Below, one piece after another: positions 35,594-48,386 of a DNA stretch of 64,000 bases. Location of the stretch: assembly GCA_916700875.1 (NCBI GenBank), contig CAKAKS010000185.1, positions 1-64,000 on the forward strand, in the 5' to 3' direction. The notes beneath the pieces are model-generated. The model worked only from the letters and a program-made list of their open reading frames with translations, was not told the DNA's origin and made no database searches. The first letter of the stretch is position 1; every line of letters starts with the position of its first letter. Source of the DNA: Sebastes aleutianus. Lineage: Eukaryota; Chordata; Actinopteri; Perciformes; Sebastidae. Both the position numbers and the translations under genes were made by a program.

Positions 35594-36921
35594 TGATGTG
35601 TTGGTCGCGAACGAACCGGTTCAAAGAGCCGGCTCTTTTAAAGGGACTGTTTGTAACTTTTTACATGTATAAATCTACCGGGTCGGTTTCCCGTGCACGC
35701 TCGCATATAGGCGCTGGAGTGTGGCTACGCTGTTCAGACTCCAACACAAACTACACGGAAGCACCAAAACCTCAAAGTTGTATCTAGTGAAGCCCGTCTT
35801 GCAAAACAGTGTTGGCGGCGGTCGTAGTACGAGGGGGAGACCGTAGCTTTGGTCTCCAGGGCCGGAGTCTCTGCTGTATTCTCGCTCCACCTCACGTGCA
35901 TGCGCGCACACTACACACTGCAGAAGAGTTAGTTTAGCTCTGAGAATATCTAGTAAATGTACAGTGGACATTTGTACAGAAATAAATGCTGCAGCTCCTC
36001 CAGACCAACTTGTGAAGTGACAGGGCTCCGCAGCAAGAAACATTATTGTCTCTGACCGGGTGCCGGTGTCTCCCTCCCACCGCGGTCGGAGATGATAACG
36101 TTTCTCTTCCTGCTTCAGCCCCAAAGGCTGAAGCAGGAAAAGCCAACACTAGGATCAGCATTGATTCATGGAGAGACCTTCGTCTGGTCAGCTAACATTA
36201 CTGCCAAGCAGGTGAAATATAGAGTGATATTGTGGTTTTAGCTGACGTGTTTCACCTCACTGTTTTGAGCGATGCTTGTTCATGTCTATTTAGAGCGAGC
36301 AAGCGCGAGCCCGACGCTGACTTTCGTTGACTTAACGGCCACAGGTGTCGCTGTTAACAAGCATTTCTGAAAGTTACAAACAGACCCTTTAATTCAAGGC
36401 AGAATGATAGGATGATCTTCTCCGTGCCACGGGCACTCCATGCACTCCATGCACTGACTGTGACTGACGTTGTGTTATTGACATCCGTGCGACCAATCAG
36501 GTGAAGTCAGACAAGGATCATACCATCAAGCAGGGAGGGGCGGAGGGGCGGAGGGGCGGAGGTGCGTGGCGCGCTGACGGTCTACAGGTACAGAGCAGGA
36601 GGGAGAGGAGGAGAGAAATAGAGAAAGGAGTGATGCGCGAATAGCAGACAAGATGAGTGACAGTCGGAAACGAAGCGGCATGTAAAATTACGGTATTCTT
36701 GAAATTATAAGGTTTAGTATAATTATATTGAATAATTTAAGTGATATATGTGCACACATAGTAATCATAGGTCAAAACAGCAAAAGCTAAATTTGGCTGA
36801 ATTATAAAAAGGCAGAAGTGGTAAAATGAAGAGCCGTTTGGGAGCCGAAAGAACCGGCTCTTCTTTGGTGAGCTGAGCCAAATGATCTGGCTCACTAAAA
36901 AGAGCCGGAATTCCCATCACT
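35594..36921. mobile_element. Non-autonomous hAT-like element between rcl1 and ak3
   Basis: The left end (AGTGATG then GAACCGGTTCAAAGAGCCGG) and the right end (GAGCCGG then ATTCCCATCACTG) are imperfect inverted repeats of a type common in teleosts. It is interrupted by the TTAA element at 35638-36392. An 8-bp target duplication is not clear, so the exact borders are uncertain. Confidence 0.65.
35638..36392. mobile_element. TTAA-flanked miniature element, family B, nested in a hAT-like element
   Basis: The ends are TTAAAGGGACTGTTTGTAAC and the inverse GTTACAAACAGACCCTTTAA. The 755-bp interior is GC-rich and non-coding. It splits the flanking hAT-like element just after its GAGCCGGCTC motif, so it inserted later. 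Sits 160 bp upstream of the rcl1 start codon. Confidence 0.8.
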
Positions 36922-37880
36922 GCTAAGGCTGCACCGCCATACGTTGACCGCTAGATGGCGCCAGACACACACTCAGTAAAACACTGTGGGAGTGGCTTAA
37001 TGATTATATTTGCACATCTAAATGTAAACAAATGGCTTACTACAAACTGTAAGGACAAACTCTTTCATGTTTTTTCGTTTTATAACACAGTGTGGTCATA
37101 CAATTAAGCAAATTAAAGTGATTTGGAACCTGCTTTTATTAAAAGCAGGATTTAATCATTGTGTTAGTCTGTTTATTGAAAGCCTTTTAATAAACAGACT
37201 AACAATGATTAAATCCAACCCAAAAGCGACTGTTTTCTGAACGATTCAAGTGTTATTTGGACCAGTAATGTTTTGCAAACCGTGTTTAATTCCTTTAAAA
37301 ATGTCTATCTTATTGTTTTAGATGCTGAGAGAAGAGAGAGCAGATTGGTTGTTATTCAACTGCATCCTGCAGCAGCCAGTCTGCATGTCTGTTCGAGGCT
37401 CGGAAGGGATTATAATCACCGCAACCTTGCCAACAAGCTTTTCTCCCTCTCTCTCTGTAGATCGATTACGTAACCGTGCTACAATAAATGCAATCTCCAG
37501 TAACATGGTGTGCAGTGACATGGGTCTGGGTGAGGAAGTTTGTCAACACGCATGGAGAAAGAGGCTCATTTCGCTTGGAGTTGCATCGTCAGAGGAGTGG
37601 ATCCTTATCTGACTGTGTCATCTTCTTCCTCCTCCATCCCCTCCTCCTCCTGCTGCTTGGGTTTATGCGGGGAAATAAAAAGCTCCTGTGATAGACTAGA
37701 CTTAGACTGGCTGCAATAAGACGCGCCCACTCTTGGTTGCGCACTTCTTGGAAAAGAAAGTCATACCTGCTCCAGATCCAGATCCAGCCTCGACTCCAGC
37801 ATCCAGAGAGAGGGGGATTCATGGGAAGGATATACGGCTGTTTTACTCCTTAAAAACTCACACTTATAAACAAATAAGAG
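36922..37880. promoter_or_regulatory. ak3 upstream region
   Basis: Between the hAT-like element and the ak3 ATG. It holds the hairpin at 37148-37216 and several short ORFs without recognisable content. The transcription start was not located; a CT-rich tract at about 37440-37458 ends in CTGTAG and could be an acceptor for a 5'UTR exon. Confidence 0.3.
37148..37216. repeat. Near-perfect hairpin between rcl1 and ak3
   Basis: The arms 37148-37177 and 37189-37216 pair over 28 bp with a single 2-nt bulge and an 11-nt loop. A second small palindrome (CCTGCTTTTATTAAAAGCAG) overlaps the left side at 37129-37149. No flanking target duplication is apparent. Confidence 0.7.
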
Positions 37881-40800
37881 ATGGTTCTTCAGAGGATTTT
37901 CCGTGCTGTCATTATGGGACCTCCAGGGTCTGGGAAGGGAACAGTTTCGGCGCGGATAACCAAAACTTTTGCACTGAAACACATCTCTAGTGGGGACATT
38001 TTGAGAGCCAACATCAACGCCAAAACCGGTAAGATAGCGGTGTCCTTGTCCTATATAAAAAAAACACATACCAAGGCTATGTGATCTTAAATGGAATCTA
38101 GACAGGTCAGGTTTTTTTTAAGAAGTCAAGAGTCTGCAATTTCAGATTATTTCAGGTGTTACCTGAAGACACTAAAGAAATGTTATTCCACATTATATAC
38201 ATACTCATTATCATGCTCAAAACATAACCAGATTATTGACATGAAGTTATACTGTAGTATGAAAAAAAAATACCCTCACTAAGTTTGGTTTTCTGGGCTG
38301 CTGTGATAAGAGCACCACTCCTTTATACCAGTTTTTTTTATCTTGCTGTGAGGTTGATTAAAATGAACTGTGTTTTATCTTTAGCCAAGGGCAAACTGGT
38401 CTGCAGGGTTACTTACAGAGCGTATTGGTATTATGTTTACACTGCAAACACTTCACCTGACACATCATCTGAGCTTTGGAAGGAGGCCCACTGCTGCCCC
38501 CTTCAATATCACCTTGAGTGAAGACGATTAAGAGAGGTGTAAAGATAAGGAATGCTGCAACCTTTGCTCCTTTGAGAGGAGGGACTACAGATGAAGAAGT
38601 ATAGTATGTTTGTACAGGTATATATAAAAATAAACAAAAATAAATGAAATCTAGTGTTATAAGATTATATTACATAGCGGCAGATCTGTATAACTAGTTT
38701 CATCCAAGAGGCTACCAATACTAATATTAGCCATCTGCGGAGCAGACAGAAAGATCATTATTATCAATGTGTGACAAATGTCACATTCCATAGTTACTAA
38801 ATATGTCTTTTTGCATGTTGTTGAACCCATTCATTCTGTACTTTTTAAATATACAGTAGGAAGCACACATTGTTTGAAATATATTCCTTCTGAGCAGATC
38901 AGAGATATGGATAACTGTCAGTTGTTAAACAGTAGTTTTATCCAGCCGAGGCACTGACAGGAGCTGGGAGAAACAATATTTCTGTGTATGCAAATACTCA
39001 GTGAAATGACAGTAAAGTGAATCTTGAGTTGAAGAACTGGTTCATAGCAGGAATGCAGGGTTAAAGTGGAGTCTCCTGCAACAACTGTTGTTGTGCAATC
39101 AAACTTAAACCTTACCCTATTTATGCAAACTCATCAAGCCCTGTTATACTTTCATACTGTGCACATACAGACATTTTTAAGCTCCTCAATTTATTGTTGG
39201 CAGCTCCACTGCAGCAGCTGGTAGTCAAAGCTTTTATTGACGTCTCCCAGCTCGAATTTTCCCAAACAGTCCTTGGATCTGAACCAGTGACCTTCCACTT
39301 CCTGAGTCTGCCTCATTAACCCTCCCACAAGTCATACTGAATGTTAGAAATGCTTGTTTGGGTGTGAGCATTGCCTATTAACTCTAACAAAAGGTTTTAA
39401 TACACTTACCAATAGTAAAATCCTCTATAGTTGTGGTCACTTTGCCTTGATAAAACTGGTAGCCGTGCAACAATGCCTTTGCTTTGTAAACACCTTGCTC
39501 TGTTTCAGCGTGCAGGCCTAAAGCATACGGGTAGTGTGTCATTGTCATTTAACACATTTGCTAAACAAACAGAAAAAAAAATTCAGCAGAATATGAGTTA
39601 TTGCTGTAATAGTTGAATTTCATTGTAAAATTTGCACATATTTTATTGTTAGTTCTACCCTATGGTCTTTACTATGGTTACACCACAGCAGCAGTATATC
39701 AGCACATTCAGCTTGATTCTGCAAGGCTGCAGGAAATTCCTTTCTCCAGCTGGACTCCGACCAATTAAAGTGGAAGTGATAAAAAAATAAACTCTCATTC
39801 CTTAACCTCCCATACCCTGATTATCCTGTCAAATCTTCTAGCTTTACAGCAGAAAAATGTTTGCTTGTGCAGCTTGATTGTATGATTATTATAGTTAGTG
39901 TAGTGGCCATTTGTCATAAAAATCAAACTTAAATCAAAGGACCACTGACGCACCATGGGTATGTGGATTACACAGGCAAAAGGGTCCATTGTCCATGCAA
40001 ATGAAGCACATGCAAGCAAATGAAGCACATTGGATGTTGCTGCCTCTCTTGTTCTGGTAAAAAACCATAAGCCCACCCAGGTGCATGCTGGTCCTATACC
40101 TACCTACCTATATACTGTATAACCGCGGATGCCCACAGTGTTATCCAATTCATGAACAAAAGAAAGCAAAATATGAATTACGCAAAAAACGAAATATATC
40201 AAACAAGAAAATAATTAAACTAAACAAATATCTAGCAAAAGAGATCTTATCTAAATAAAGTAAACATCTAAAATAATAAATCAAACAATACTACTTATTA
40301 TTAGTAAAACAACAAATAAATAGCTCCTACATTTAGTTAGATATTCAAACCCACAATACCAAAACGGCACTGATATATGTGTTTCTGTTTTTCTGTGTGT
40401 GTGTCAGAGCTCGGCCTGCTGATGAAGTCCTGTATTGATCAGGGTCAGCTGGTACCTGATGGCGTCATGTCTCGTCTCATCCTGAGTGACCTGAGAGCGA
40501 TGGACCAGAACAGCTGGCTGCTCGATGGTAGGACCGTGAGATAACTCATTGATCCTTTAAATGTATTTCTAAATTCAAATCTTGGTGTAGTTAAGACTTG
40601 AAACTTGACTCGGACTTGCAAAAAAAATGACTTGTGAGCATCTCTGCTTTTTAGTTCATGAAAGTATACTTTGTATACTTTAACTTATAGTTCTTAGCCA
40701 GTGATTTATGTATTACATACTACGTTTGCTATTTGACTTGATGATTTGTGATGAGATTAAAAAAAATAATAAAATGTGTTGTTCTCGCATGCCTCTACGG

Positions 40801-43797
40801 TGAACGGATAATCCAAAAACTTGATGAATTGAAGTAAATTCATATCAAAACATCCTTTTACAAACACACACTTTAATAGGCCACTCTATCAAAAAGTAAG
40901 CACAACTACAAACCAGGTATTCTTTTCTGTAGGCGTATAAGGCAAGAATACTTAATTATACTTTTCTTAAATATATCTTAAGCAAATATTAAGTAAGTAG
41001 GCCTATAAGCCAAATATACATAGACTTTTCTGTATACTTGTCAGTATAAACCAAGTATACCCAGACTTCCTGTATACTTGTCAGTGTAAGCCAAGTATAC
41101 TTAGATTTTGAGCATACTTGTCAGTATGAGACAAGTATACTGAGACTTTTCTGTATACTTGTCAGTATGAGCCAAGTATACTGAGACTTTTCTGTATACT
41201 TGTCAGTATGAGCCAAGTATACTTAGATTTTGAGCATACTTGTCAGTATGAGACAAGTATACTGAGACTTTTCTGTATACTTGTCAGTATAAGCCAAGTA
41301 TACTTAGATTTTTTAGCATACTTGTCAGTATGAGCCAAGTATACTTAAACTTTCTGTACACTTGTCAGTATGAGCCAAGTAGTCTTTTAAGTATACTTGT
41401 CAGTATGAGCCTGAAGTATACTTTTGTTAAGTATATCTCTGATAAGTACATAAAAAGTAAACTGAAAGCATACTCTCTTATTTTAAGTTCAAAAGAAGTA
41501 TACTAATAGCACACTTGAATAAACTTCATTTTGGTAAGGGTATTTATCACATCCTTCTTACTTCCCTGTATCTTTGCCTTTGCTTTCCTCTGTCCGTCTG
41601 TCTCTCTACCAGGTTTCCCTCGCACAGTATCCCAGGCAGAGGCTTTAGACTGCGCCTACACTGTGGATACAGTCATCAACCTCAATGTACCTTTCCAGAC
41701 AATCAAGGAGAGGCTCACCTCGCGCTGGACTCACTTTCCCAGCGGCCGAGTCTACAACACTGATTTCAACCCGCCTAAAGTCCCTGTAAATATACATCCT
41801 CTCTTACTCCTTCCAGATACTGTCAGCACAGAAATCTTTCATTATTTAATTATGCATGCTATTGGAACTCAGGTTTCTGACAGTTTTGTGAAGATGTGTC
41901 TCAGGCAAAAATACTTTTATTGAAGTTATTTTGATCTGCATCATTTATGCGCATATTGCACCCTGTTTCCATGACTACAGAGAGAGAGAGAGAGAGAGAG
42001 AGAGCTCTCTGACGCAGGAAAATACTTTATCCACGATAAACAGTATTTGACATCGACATGACCAAGTTCTCTTTTGCAGACTTTTTGTCCTTTTGCATAT
42101 CGGTTTTAACCTTCCAACATTTATTTTTACATCTATAAGAAAGTAGCTAATTAAGCTAATATCTCCCTATACATATATACAGACGTAGGCAAAGTTGTTG
42201 GTAACGTTCCGTTAAAGAGAGAAAAACCCACAATGGTCACTGAAATAACTTGAAACTGACAAAAGTAATAATAAATAAAAATTTACTGAAAATTAACTAA
42301 TGAAAATCAGACATTGTTTTTGAATTGTGGTTCAACAGAATCATTTTAAAAAACAAACTAATGAAACTGGCCAGGACAAAAATGATGGTACCCCTAGAAA
42401 AGATGTAAAATAATGTGACCATAGGGACATGTTAAACTAAGGTGTGTCCTGTAAATAGCATCACAGGTATCTTCAAACTTGTAATCAGTCAGTCTGCCTA
42501 TTTAAAGGGTGAAAAGTAGTCACTGTGCTGTTTGGCATCATGGTGTGTACCACACTGAACATGGACCACAGAAAGCTAAGGAGAGAGTTGTCTCAGGAGA
42601 TCAGAAAGAACATTATAGACCTTCATGTTAAAGGTAAAGGCTATAAGACCATCTCCAAGCAGCTTGATGTTCCTGTGACTACAGCTGCACATATTATTCA
42701 GAAGTTTAAGGTCCATGGGACTGTAGCCAACCTCCCTGGACGTGGCCGCAAGGGGAAAATTGATGACATATTGAAGAGACGGATAATACGAATGGTAACC
42801 AAAGAGCCCAGAACAACTTCCAAAGAGATTAGAGGTGAACTCCAAGGTCAAGGTACATCAGTGTCAGATCGCACCATCCGTCACTGTTTGAGCCAAAGTG
42901 GACTTAATGGAAGACAACCGAGGAGGACACCAAATCATAAAAAAAGCGAGACTGGAATTTGCCAAAATGCATATTGACAAGCCACAAAGCTTCTGGGAGA
43001 ATGTCCTTTGGACAGATGAGACAAAACTGGAGCTTTTTGGCAAGTCACATCAGCTCTATGTTCACAGACGAAGAGATGAAGCATCCAAAGAAAAGAACAC
43101 TGTACCTAATGTGAAACATGGAGGAGGCTCGGTTATGTTATGGGGCTGCTTTGTTGCATCTGGCACAGGGTGTCTTGAATCTGTGCAGGGTGCAATGAAA
43201 TCTCAAGACTATCAAGGCATTCTGGAGCGAAATGTGCTGCCCAGTGTCAGAGAGCTTGGTCTCAGTTGCAGGTCATGGGTCCTCAAACAGGATAATGACC
43301 CAAAACACAGCTAAAAACACCCAAGAATGGCTAAGAACTAAACATTGGACTATTCTGAAGTGGCCTTCTATGAGCCCTGATCTAAATCCTATTGAACATC
43401 TGTGGAAGGAGCTGAAACATGCAGTCTGGAGAAGGCACCCTTCAAACCTGAGACAGCTGGAGCAGTTTGCTCACGAGGAGTGGGCCAACATACCTGTCAA
43501 CAGGTGCAGAAGTCTCATTGAGAGTTACAGAAATCACTTGATTGCAGTGATTGCCTCAAAAGGTTGTGCAACAAAATATTAAGTTAATGTTACCATCATT
43601 TTTGTCTAGGCCAGTTTCATTAGTTTGTTTTTTTAAATGATTCTGCTGAACCATAATTCAAAAACAATATCTGATTTTCATTAGTTAATTTTCAGTGAAT
43701 TTTTATTTATTATTACTTTTGTCAGTTTCAAGTTATTTCAGTGACCATTGTGGGTTTTTCTCTCTTTAATGGAACGTTACCAACAACTTTGCCTACG

Positions 43798-43834
<37 letters not shown>

Positions 43835-46800
43835 GTATATATATATATATATATATATATATAACATACTGTATATGCACACTTAAGGTTGACAAAGTAC
43901 AGTTTTGAGTGCCTGTTTCTGTGTAACTGACGGATGATTCATAGCTAATGTGGTCACGTACTCTCTCTGTGTTAGTGACTTGCAGCACGTTCCTGCTAAA
44001 TTTCCTGCACAGTCTGGATGAGTAACACATTTACAGTTAATCATTGGCTGCAATTTATTCATCACGGTCTTGTTTGAGAGAGAACAATGTAACAGACATA
44101 AAAAGTGGAATCAGGTCAAGGTTTAAAAAAAAAAAGGCCAATATTTCTTCTCTCTTCTAGTTCTTTATGTAGCTGTCACCTTCGCTTCAAAAAACTCATA
44201 GTGAACTCACTCAGAGGTTCATATAACATCCGGTACGTCTCTTACTAGATATCCAACTTTAGCTTTCAGAACAACTTGAATTGTCTTAGGCATGAATTCA
44301 GGTGTTACATGTAAATCATAGACTTCATGCAGATTTTTTGGGGAGAGCACATCCATGCTGTTCCCCCGCAACCTAGAAGTGCTCTTCGGGGACTGTGCAT
44401 GCTCTCTGAGTAAACAGAAAACACTGTCATATTCCTGAAGCTGTCCATGCATGTTTCATAACTACATCTCCAGCTGAAATATACAAGAGATTAGACTGAT
44501 ACTTTGAAGGGATGTAGCTGGTCATAATGTGAATGTATACCTAACGCCAGTACTACCCTGTGTGGTGCTTGTTTCTATTTATTGGCTAGTGTTGAAATAT
44601 TTGGACACGTAGACCTTCACTTTTCCTTCTAGTCTTTCTGATTAGTTCAATACAGCTGCTGCTGTGCTGCTGAATTTCAGTCATGCTAGCAGCTCCAGAG
44701 ATGGTAGAACGTTGGTCTGTTGGTCCAGCTACTATTGAATGGATTTCCATGAACTTTTGTTCCCCCAGAGGGCGAAACCTGCCGACTTTTCCTCTAGCAC
44801 TACCAGCAAGTCAAACATTTAATTTGTCTGATTCTTTAGTTTATGACCAAATACCTGCAAAACCAATGACATTCCCATCAGCCTCAGGTGTACTTTGTGT
44901 TTATTTAGTGTTCATTAGCAAATTTTAGTATGCTAAGCTAAGATGTGAACATGGTAAACATTACCTGGTAAACATTAGCTTGTTAACTTGTTAACCGTCT
45001 GGTGTAAATCCACTTTGCGACAAGCTAGAGTGTAAATAATACAATTGATGATGGTTTAACTCAATTTAGCTGCTTCAGTTTCAGGGTCCTGGTATTGTAC
45101 ATGCTGGATCACTGTCATGACTTACTGGGACACTTGAATAGAACAGAGCCATCGTTAATGGTATTAGTAACACGTGTGCTTTTCTTACTAAGACAAGTCA
45201 AAATGTCTGCAGTGAAACAGGCTTTTGTGGTTTTGGTGAAGATGTGGCTAGAAAAGATATAATGTGGTCAAAGGTCCTGCTACTGTTTCTGTTTGACATC
45301 ATTATCAAATGACCAACTGCTATTCTGGCTTAAGTTGTAGGCTATACAATGGCAACATAGAGATGACATCACACTCAGGGATGAAATGCAAGAAATGTTT
45401 TCACTTAAAAGTCTCCCCACTAAATGTCTTTTAACATAATTCAGCTTTGCGATTATCCGCCTTGTCCCTTCTCTTGATCAACTGGTTTGAAAGCAAAGAT
45501 CTGTGTTTCTTGAGAGGCGTTTACATACCAGTCCCTGTGTTGTGTGGGCTTGGGCTTTGGACAAATCCTGGGGTTGTGGACTAGTGCAATAGCTGGAAGT
45601 TACAGTGCCTCAAGCATTTCTTAAAGGACCAATATGTAATATATTTACTGTAATAAATCCTAAAATGACCATGATATGCCATTAAAGATTAAGGAAACTG
45701 AAAAGAAAAGGAAATTGAAAGACTGGCTCCTCCAACAACAATGCTACAGCCAGTATGTTCTCCTTTGAAATTTCCATTCAGGTCCGAAACGTATGTTTTT
45801 GTTTTGGCCGGTGTCCCGTCCACTGCCCATTTCAACACCACTTATGAAACAAACTGGTCACGGCTCCAATGTTACTCATTTTAAATGCTAGCTGTCAGTA
45901 CGACGTATTGCTCCTTTTAAGGCATAATATGTTACAGTCATCGGCATTCAAAGTTAGCCACTCTTCCTCGGCTCAACAAGCGAGGGAGAAAGAGAGCAGC
46001 TATGGTCGACGAGCTTGAGTGAATGAAGAGAGGGAGCGGCGTTAATGAGAACAAAGCAGTGAAACAGAAGAATAAAACATTATTTTCTGATTGTTTCACG
46101 GCGGTTCCAAAAACGTGTTTTTATGTGTTTTCTCCAGGGTCTCGATGATGTGACAGGGGAGCCTCTGGTCCAGAGGGAAGATGACACACCAGAGACGGTC
46201 ACACGGAGACTGAAGGGTTATGAAAACCAGACAGAGCCTGTCTTAGAGTACTACAGGTAGCACAGATAAATCAAAATACACCTCCACCAACATATGTCGA
46301 CTACATTCAGACATTGCTTATTATGGCAACCTATTTAGCAGCCCTACAGGGAGAACGCAAAGAGGACAAATGGGCAGATGTTTGACTGCATTACAGCGTA
46401 ACATCTCACTGAAGTGTACTCCACATAAATGCCTTAATGTAGGTAAAAGGCTACATTCTATTGAACTTTGACCTTTGGTCTCCCTCCACATTCCTCAGCG
46501 TTGCTTGCATGACTGAAGAATTGCTTAAGAACCACATTCCAAGGTATCTTTAAGGCTTTCCAGAGTCAATAGCCCAAGCAAAACGAAAACAAAAGTACAG
46601 ACACTAGTTTTTCGAGGCTGTGGACCCAGTTTGTACATGCATCATAATTTCTATTTCTGGACTAATTAGGCAGGAAAACACATTACTCTGTTTCCTCAAA
46701 CCATAGGGATGTGCTTAGCTCAGTGTCCCACTTATTTTTATCCCAGCATTTGTGAGGCTGTTCATCATTTGAAGGAAGTACAGAAAAGTACAGACTCGGA

Positions 46801-47053
46801 ATAAAAGTGCACAGAAAGTGTTTACTTTAAAAGGATGAAAAATGACTGATTTCTGTTACATGTTTTATTTGCTGCACAAAATATCTGAAGGTAGTATTCT
46901 GCACTTTAAAAACTGATTTCTGTTTTTCTTTGCCCCTCCAGGAGTAAAGGTGTACTAAAGATCTTCTCTGGCACAGAAACCAACAAGATCTGGCCGCACG
47001 TCGAGGCGTTCCTCCACAGGAAACTCTCCTCCGTCAAACAAAAAGCTGCATAG
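37881..47053 (+). CDS. ak3: GTP:AMP phosphotransferase AK3, mitochondrial, complete, 5 exons
   Basis: Nucleoside monophosphate kinase of the mitochondrial matrix; it converts GTP plus AMP to GDP plus ADP. Exons: 37881-38028, 40408-40527, 41613-41785, 46138-46256, 46942-47053. They total 672 nt (223 aa plus stop), close to human AK3 (227 aa). The P-loop is GPPGSGKGT (13-21). The NMP-binding part has HISSGDILR, the AMP site DGFPRT (about 89-94), the LID region SGRVYNTDFNPP followed by DDVTGEPLVQREDD, and the C-terminal FSGTETNKIWP. INLNVPF, QREDD and VLEYY fit AK3 better than AK4. The N-terminus is short with no long presequence, as in AK3, where the import signal is internal to the mature N-terminus. 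Intron 3 (41786-46137) contains a Tc1-like transposon. Neighbouring rcl1 and cdc37l1 support orthology. Confidence 0.93.
38029..40407. other. ak3 intron 1
   Basis: 2.4 kb without a recognisable gene or transposon; only short ORFs and a small direct repeat (CATGCAAATGAAGCACAT type) near 39995-40032. Confidence 0.5.
40872..41535. mobile_element. Element carrying an internal ~41-bp minisatellite, copy 1, ak3 intron 2
   Basis: The left leader (CTTTAATAGGCCACTCTATC, AAAAAGTAAGCACAACTACA) is followed by about ten tandem units from about 41010 to 41415. Each unit is built on CTGTATACTTGTCAGTATGA and GCCAAGTATACT. The right end has AGTATACTAATAGCACACTT. The leader and the first units recur at 63712-64000, so the minisatellite moves with the element. 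Confidence 0.8.
41982..42003. repeat. (GA)n microsatellite
   Basis: About 11 GA units, ak3 intron 3, 180 bp before the Tc1 element. Confidence 0.9.
42180..43801 (+). mobile_element. Tc1/mariner-family DNA transposon, near full length, in ak3 intron 3
   Basis: The 1.62-kb element is bounded by TA dinucleotides. Its long terminal inverted repeats (about 42180-42388 and 43592-43801) both start CAGACGTAGGCAAAGTTG. By eye the arms differ at about seven positions in roughly 205, so the copy is not very old. It encodes a Tc1-type transposase (listed separately). The right end abuts a (TA)n microsatellite at 43802-43862, either a preferred TA target or a tract expanded after insertion. Confidence 0.93.
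42540..43582 (+). pseudogene. Tc1-like transposase, two frameshifts
   Basis: The reading frame begins at the ATG at 42540. The first part has the paired-type DNA-binding domain (KTISKQLDVPVTTAAHIIQK) and the GRGRK hook. Similarity then moves to a second frame near 42940, at a run of seven A, and to a third near 43312, just after NDPKH. The DDE catalytic residues remain recognisable across frames: WTDET, DNDPKH and NPIEHLWKELK. Ends with a stop at 43582. It cannot make an intact transposase as read; sequencing error at the A-run is possible for the first break. Confidence 0.9.
43802..43862. repeat. (TA)n microsatellite
   Basis: About 60 bp of TA with one internal ACG interruption, directly after the right end of the Tc1 element. 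Confidence 0.95.
43863..45620. other. ak3 intron 3, middle part
   Basis: No gene. 44680-45000 is a GCTAAC-rich dispersed repeat related to 20330-20480. The remainder is unremarkable. Confidence 0.4.
45621..45920. mobile_element. TTAA-flanked miniature element, family C
   Basis: Starts TTAAAGGACCAATATGTAAT and ends GACGTATTGCTCCTTTTAA, about 300 bp, non-coding, in ak3 intron 3. The inverted ends match only partly. Confidence 0.6.
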
Positions 47054-48386
47054 AAAGCCCGAACCGAGAGGCGCAAGAAGGGTTAAAGTTTACTGGCAGA
47101 AAACCGCTCTGCACGCACCTTCCAATCAGGTGCCACTTTCTGTGAAAAAAAGAGAAGAGCCGTCTGTGTAATTATACACTCTGAATGTTCAAAGCGAAGA
47201 GTAAGATTGCAGATGTTGTTGGAGGAAAACTTCACTGTTGCACTGTTTCCACAATGTCGCTGAAATTAGTTTTTGGAAACTCTCAGGATGTGTGCATACA
47301 ATCCTTCAAACATGAATCATTGTCTCTTTATTTAACAATGTGCCTTATAAAGCCAGGACTTCACTGAATCAAGATCTTCAGCAATAGAATATCAAGGTAA
47401 CGTTCACAAGACGTTTTTTAAGTTTTAGGTTTTCTAACTGAAATTATAAGTTATTTTTTTAGTTGATGGCAGCAACACTGAAAGTAATTGGCACACCAGC
47501 AACAAGATAATTTGAGCTAAATAAGAGATTTTATTTGTTAGAAATCATTTGAAAGCAATATTGCAGGTGTGCATAACTGCACATAACTGTTTCTTATACA
47601 ATGGGAATTACTAAAGGGAATTGTTCTACAAATTACTGTAATTTCACTTTTGCAGGAGTGCCTTTTGCTGCTTTCGAAAATATAACCGGTAGCTCAGTGA
47701 ATGTAGTTTGTATGAAAAGAAAATTATTATATTGAATATTTAAAAATTTTAATGAAACCATCTTTGTGTAACAGCTTCTTTTAACCACCTTAAGTCTTAA
47801 TTGTGTTGTCTCTGAAATATGCCACAGTGTCTCCATTTTAACCAGGCGTTCCTTGTTATGACCAAGCCTCTAAATGTATACTGATATTTGCCATTTAATG
47901 TGACTTGACAACTGAATTGAATAATGTATTAACTTAAAACATTGACAGCACAGCTTGTACAGGGCTATCATGTTGTTCGAAGACATCACAGCATTCAAGG
48001 TCAATCTGCAGCTCTGTGTTTTTGTACTTAAGAATGTTTCACCACGTTAAAAGCCACAGAAATGCTAACTTGCCTTTTAAAATGTACTGTAGCCTCATTT
48101 ATGCAGTGAATGTTTCCTGAACTGTACTGTGTGTATTTCTTAAAACACTTGAATACAATATTTAAATGCACATCTCTTCATAGACAACCGTGTCATGAGT
48201 ATTTATTATGAATCATTAGAAGCTTCTGATACTAGCTACTGTATGTAGTATATTATTGTACATCAGAATAACACAACTGGACAACTTCCCAGTTATTGTT
48301 TTAATTTGACTAATTATGACAGTAACACACCGATTCAGCATTGTTTTCTATAACACTGTCTGACTCATGAGGGACAGTTTAACAAA

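Noticed and set aside
40872..41535. Possible CRISPR array (regularly spaced units)
   Set aside because: Units are head-to-tail without unique spacers, in a vertebrate intron, and part of a dispersed element.
43728..44030. Minus-strand ORF of 100 codons over the Tc1 right end and TA tract
   Set aside because: Its IYIYIY stretch is just the translation of the (TA)n microsatellite.
37881..47053. Alternative assignment of the kinase as AK4
   Set aside because: AK3-type residues (VLEYY, QREDD, INLNVPF) and synteny with rcl1 and cdc37l1 favour AK3.
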